A stretch of 6,000 bases of DNA, taken from NCBI GenBank assembly GCA_003567055.1, contig PXAW01000141.1, positions 1-6,000 on the forward strand, in the 5' to 3' direction. The notes under the pieces are model-generated. The model did no database searches. It had not been told where the DNA came from and worked only from the letters and a program-made list of their open reading frames with translations. Positions 5,692-6,000 of the stretch are shown piece after piece (position 1 is the first letter of the stretch; every line of letters starts with the position of its first letter). The DNA comes from Hyphomicrobiales bacterium (lineage in GTDB: Bacteria; Pseudomonadota; Alphaproteobacteria; Rhizobiales; Beijerinckiaceae). The position numbers were made by a program, and so were the translations under genes.

Positions 5692-5773
5692 TCATCCGCG
5701 AAATTGCACATGAGGCCGGGTGCGGCAGACTGACCGACCGGAAGGAGCCTTGCTGCCCTACATTTCAGATTCG

Positions 5774-5787
5774 TTGATAATTTTCAA
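5774..5787. promoter_or_regulatory. FNR/FixK-like dyad in AT-rich patch
   Basis: TTGAT-AATT-TTCAA matches the FNR/FixK consensus TTGAT-N4-ATCAA at nine of ten defined positions. It lies in the most AT-rich stretch of this part of the window, about 80 bp upstream of the candidate his promoter and about 190 bp before a possible plus-strand gene. It could control either, or be a chance match in AT-rich DNA. Confidence 0.3.
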
Positions 5788-5975
5788 CAATTTACACATT
5801 TGCCCGTTTTCCGGGCATGGCGATCCGCAAGGCCGAATCGTGGCGGCTGTGTGACGCCGTGGTGAAGAAAATCGAATTCGGGGGTTGCGGGAAAGATGAT
5901 GTTCGTGAAGGATAAGGCCAAGAAACGCGCAGTCCGGTCTTCGATCGGCCGGGCAACAGAGGGAGCGTGTCCACA

Positions 5976-6000
5976 GTGCTGAAAACTGCTGACGGAGTGA
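5976..6000 (+). CDS. Possible start of a gene running off the window
   Basis: A GTG at 5976 opens a frame reading VLKTADGV (first residue Met if used as start) to the window edge. AGAGGGAG at 5958-5965 lies ten bases before it and is a good ribosome binding site; a GTG at 5967 in the same frame is too close to it. The frame is open back to a stop at 5913. Eight residues are too few to assign a family. If real, it diverges from hisZG and shares the upstream region described above. Confidence 0.35.

Larger units (their letters stand above)
5413..5975. other. 563-bp region upstream of hisZ without a clear gene
   Basis: In order from hisZ, this stretch holds an inverted hisG fragment (5463-5501), a 20-bp tandem repeat array (5501-5623) and a candidate minus-strand promoter for hisZG (5661-5691). 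These are followed by an AT-rich patch (about 5762-5800) with an FNR/FixK-like dyad, a 6-bp hairpin (TGCCCG 5801-5806 / CGGGCA 5812-5817), and about 150 bp of ordinary sequence up to a possible gene start. Short open frames of 28-60 codons exist on both strands from 5792 on, but none has both a ribosome site and recognisable content. Confidence 0.5.

Noticed and set aside
5415..5711. Histidine attenuator leader peptide upstream of hisZ
   Set aside because: The open frames on the minus strand contain scattered histidines from the repeats but no run of His codons, and no terminator/antiterminator pair with a T-run is visible.
5801..5817. Hairpin TGCCCG/CGGGCA as terminator
   Set aside because: No T-run follows on either strand and no gene ends nearby.
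5896..5982. 28-codon frame beginning MMFVKDKAKKRAV
   Set aside because: A purine-rich stretch precedes the ATG with almost no spacing, the product is not recognisable, and it overlaps a better candidate start at 5976.

Overview
The window looks like chromosomal DNA from a GC-rich alphaproteobacterium, most likely of the order Hyphomicrobiales (Rhizobiales). Three things point there: the hpf-ptsN pair; a HisZ/HisG ATP phosphoribosyltransferase whose HisG is about 325 residues long; and a perfect TTAA-N7-TTAAC element, the binding pattern of the alphaproteobacterial cell-cycle regulator CtrA. I cannot name the genus. No mobile element, CRISPR array, tRNA or rRNA is visible.

Left part (1-1577): the 3' end of the long-form ribosome hibernation factor gene hpf runs into ptsN (nitrogen PTS IIA protein), with a hairpin and a well-placed 25-codon open frame between them. 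The minus-strand ruvX gene (YqgF/RuvX pre-16S rRNA nuclease family) converges on ptsN. A 179-bp divergent intergenic region separates ruvX from the next gene.

Middle part (1578-3271): a plus-strand UPF0173 metallo-beta-lactamase-fold hydrolase is followed by a short intergenic region dense in TTAAC motifs. That region holds a CtrA-type box and an 8-bp perfect dyad. After it comes an unrecognised 241-residue Ala/Pro-rich protein with one membrane segment. A strong intrinsic terminator closes this plus-strand unit.

Right part (3272-6000): hisZ and hisG lie on the minus strand and overlap by ATGA. Together they should encode the two subunits of the first enzyme of histidine biosynthesis. Upstream of hisZ lies a 563-bp stretch without a clear gene. 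It holds an array of 20-bp tandem repeats, an inverted 36/39-identical copy of part of the hisG 3' end abutting that array, a candidate his promoter, an AT-rich patch with an FNR/FixK-like dyad, and possibly the first codons of a plus-strand gene at the window edge.

Most genes are ordinary housekeeping genes. The parts most worth a second look are the rearranged DNA upstream of hisZ (hisG fragment plus repeat array) and the CtrA-type site in front of the unknown membrane protein.
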